Source of the DNA: Verrucomicrobiales bacterium
GTDB taxonomy: Bacteria; Verrucomicrobiota; Verrucomicrobiia; Verrucomicrobiales; DEV007
Direction: 5' to 3'
Assembly (NCBI GenBank): GCA_016795505.1
Contig: JAEUHH010000032.1
Coordinates: forward strand, 1-42,361
DNA: 42,361 nt
Both the position numbers and the translations under genes were made by a program. The notes beneath the pieces are model-generated. The model searched no databases. It saw only the letters and a program-made list of their open reading frames with translations, and was not told the origin of the DNA. Shown here piece by piece: positions 41,076-42,361 of this stretch. Every line of letters starts with the position of its first letter. Positions within the stretch are counted from its first letter, which is position 1.

Positions 41076-42035
41076 ATGAAAAAGCGTCCTGCCGAACGTC
41101 CTCTCCTGGTTGCCCTGCTCGCGATCGCCGGCTCGATCATGGCGGCTGCCGGGCAGGAGAGTGCGCCCGCTTCGCCAGCCAAGCCGAAGGTCAAAGCGCC
41201 GCCGCCGCCGCCCGAGGCGCTCGCATGGATGGACGAATTGACCGTTTTACCGCCCGGATCCTTTCGCGATCTGCCGCCGGTCCGCACCAGCTTTGGCCTG
41301 AGTTGGAACAACGTCTTCAATGCCGGCGAATTTGTCGTCAGCCTCAACCGATCCAAGGAATCGCCCCAGACGCTGCTCGTCGGCGTGGCCGAGGGCCGCA
41401 GCAATGGCCTCGCCCGCGCCCTGTGGCCCTACGATGTCGAGGCGGAAGCCCTCGTCGAGAGCCGCTCCCTGCGCCCCCGCCTCTTCGAGGTGGCCGAGAC
41501 CGAGCGCGGCCGCGCGTTTCACTACCGACTCGAGTTTGGCAAAGACCGGGTGAACACCCGCACCGTCGTGCGCGATGTGAAGCCGAAAGCCGGCGTCGAG
41601 CCCGTCATCAGCGAAAAGACCTACCGCTACCAGTCGCTCCACGATGTCCTGTCAGCCGTGCTTTACATCCGCAGCCAGCCGCTGGCCGATGGAGATGTCA
41701 TTCGCGCCATCATCTCTCCCTTCAATCGGCCCTACCACACCGAATTCGAAGTGCTCGGCCGGGAAACCCGCAAGATCGGTCGCGAAGAGTACCAGGCCAT
41801 CAAACTCGGCATCGAGATCCGCAAGATCAACTCTGACCGCACCCTGCAGACCTACGAGAAAATGAAGAAAGCCACCATCTGGCTGTCGGAGGACGATTTC
41901 CGTCTGCCGTTGGAAGTCCAGGCCGACATTTTCGTCGGCTACATTTCCGCCCGGATGAAGGAGCGCGAGTGGCTCGATGCCGCGCCAGCCCCAGGCCGGG
42001 TGGCCAGTCTCGGCAGCCTGCCGACAGGACGTTGA
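41076..42035 (+). CDS. DUF3108 domain secreted protein
   Basis: 319 residues from ATG 41076, which opens a clear signal peptide (MKKRPAERPLLVALLAIAGS, cleavage near AAAGQ); a GTG at 41052 overlapping the PAP2 stop is possible. The mature part has a Pro-rich linker and then DUF3108: SFGLSWNNVFNAGEFVVSLN, LHDVLSAVLYIRSQPLADGD, YHTEFEVLGRETRKIG, ATIWLSEDDFRLPLEVQAD and FVGYISARMKERE. DUF3108 proteins are periplasmic or outer-membrane-associated and beta-rich; their function is unknown, with envelope lipid or polysaccharide handling suspected. Probably cotranscribed with the PAP2 gene. Confidence 0.9.
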   Translation: MKKRPAERPLLVALLAIAGSIMAAAGQESAPASPAKPKVKAPPPPPEALAWMDELTVLPPGSFRDLPPVRTSFGLSWNNVFNAGEFVVSLNRSKESPQTLLVGVAEGRSNGLARALWPYDVEAEALVESRSLRPRLFEVAETERGRAFHYRLEFGKDRVNTRTVVRDVKPKAGVEPVISEKTYRYQSLHDVLSAVLYIRSQPLADGDVIRAIISPFNRPYHTEFEVLGRETRKIGREEYQAIKLGIEIRKINSDRTLQTYEKMKKATIWLSEDDFRLPLEVQADIFVGYISARMKEREWLDAAPAPGRVASLGSLPTGR

Positions 42036-42159
42036 TTCCGATCCGGGCGCCGCGGAGCACCTCACCCGATCAGCACCGGGACTCCGGTCTTTCGAGCGAG
42101 GAGTCGCGATGATTTGTCGGGTTTCACTACCCCATTCGGCAGGAGCCGGTTGCGATCAG
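42036..42159. other. intergenic stretch
   Basis: It lies between the DUF3108 stop and the 22-bp repeat cluster. No supported gene or hairpin was seen. Confidence 0.4.
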
Positions 42160-42225
42160 ACCCTGTTGGATCGGCGATCCAACAGGGTCTCATCGGATAT
42201 GATACCCTCTCTGATCGGAAATCAG
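42160..42225. repeat. 22-bp repeat cluster, three units
   Basis: Units are ACCCTGT-TGG-ATCGG-CGATCCA (42160-42181), ACAGGGT-CTC-ATCGG-ATATGAT (42182-42203) and ACCCTCT-CTG-ATCGG-AAATCAG (42204-42225). The outer heptamer alternates in direction while ATCGG stays in one direction. The third unit overlaps the stop codon (42222-42224) of the last gene. This is the best-preserved cluster in the window. Confidence 0.85.
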
Positions 42226-42361
42226 AAGCCGAAGGTGCCGGCTTCGTCGAGGGAGCCGGTGCCGACGCCAGAGGTGCCGACGAGGCTGGCGGCGGTCAGG
42301 GCGCCGCCGACGACGGTGTCGCCGGAGGCGTAGATGCCGTGGTTCTTCGCGGTGCCCTGGC
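42222..42361 (-). CDS. C-terminus of a protein cut by the right edge
   Basis: The minus strand codes 45 residues before a TGA at 42222-42224: QGTAKNHGIYASGDTVVGG, then ALTAASLVGTSGVGTGSLD and EAGTFGF. The GIYASGDTVVGG block resembles the FAD-binding C-terminal motif of flavin oxidoreductases (G-[VI]-[FY]-A-x-GD), but the glycine-rich tail would also fit a repeat or surface protein. The identity remains open. Its last codons and stop lie in the third unit of the 22-bp repeat, so the repeat has shaped its C-terminus. Confidence 0.5.
   Translation of the reverse strand, partial: QGTAKNHGIYASGDTVVGGALTAASLVGTSGVGTGSLDEAGTFGF

Noticed and set aside
42222-42361. Calling the right-edge gene a glutamate synthase small subunit or another named flavoprotein
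   Set aside because: Only one GD-type motif is visible in 45 residues and the glycine-rich tail does not fit clearly.

Overview
Organism. The window is GC-rich and carries a PSD1-type DUF1549/DUF1553 gene translationally coupled to a DUF1501 gene, several Tat-exported secreted enzymes, a citramalate synthase, a propeller hybrid histidine kinase and large blocks of non-coding repeats. This mix points to Verrucomicrobiota, with Planctomycetota as the less likely alternative. No rRNA, tRNA, CRISPR array, integrase or transposase was found. Most starts lack a strong Shine-Dalgarno, so start choices rest mainly on signal peptides, family alignments and gene overlaps.

Layout. 1-2016: the start of a gene leaving the left edge, a strict 21-bp dyad repeat array (263-514), and an AT-richer pair on the minus strand (hypothetical protein and membrane-anchored NlpC/P60 hydrolase). 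2017-4760: repeat-rich ground (inverted repeat, 69-bp direct repeats, three 258-bp tandem units each with a long hairpin) around one ABC-2 permease. 4882-8672: a five-gene minus-strand cluster (unknown protein, RidA, secreted LamG/DUF1080-like protein, sugar-binding lipoprotein, ApbE). 8740-18575: an AT-rich control region, a possible regulator, a 1438-residue hybrid sensor kinase, the PSD1-DUF1501 pair and an M23 peptidase. 18588-29016: cimA, a three-domain subtilase with a 78-residue partner, a glycosyltransferase, a Gfo/Idh oxidoreductase overlapping an orphan thiS, rlpA, a 3-hydroxyisobutyrate dehydrogenase-like gene, a PAS-AraC regulator and a coiled-coil membrane protein. 29548-36747: one giant hemagglutinin-like protein. 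36839-42361: SGNH hydrolase, glycosyltransferase, PAP2-fusion phosphatase, DUF3108 protein and the end of a last gene.

How the genes fit together. The clearest themes are the cell envelope and secreted proteins: RlpA, M23, NlpC/P60, PAP2, DUF3108, two glycosyltransferases, the giant adhesin and Tat-exported enzymes. The kinase probably senses a periplasmic ligand; whether it controls the PSD1-DUF1501 pair is inferred from adjacency only.

Most interesting. (1) A family of 22-bp repeat units (ACAGGGT or ACCCTGT, then ATCGG) occurs between genes and inside two reading frames. (2) The 263-514 array has 12 two-helical-turn units, most with a TTTCCG-N4-CGGAA dyad. (3) A leaderless-looking subtilase sits next to a small protein resembling a detached propeptide or inhibitor. 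(4) The giant adhesin has about 27 'QIGxGG' repeats with a higher-order duplication of about 1.4 kb.
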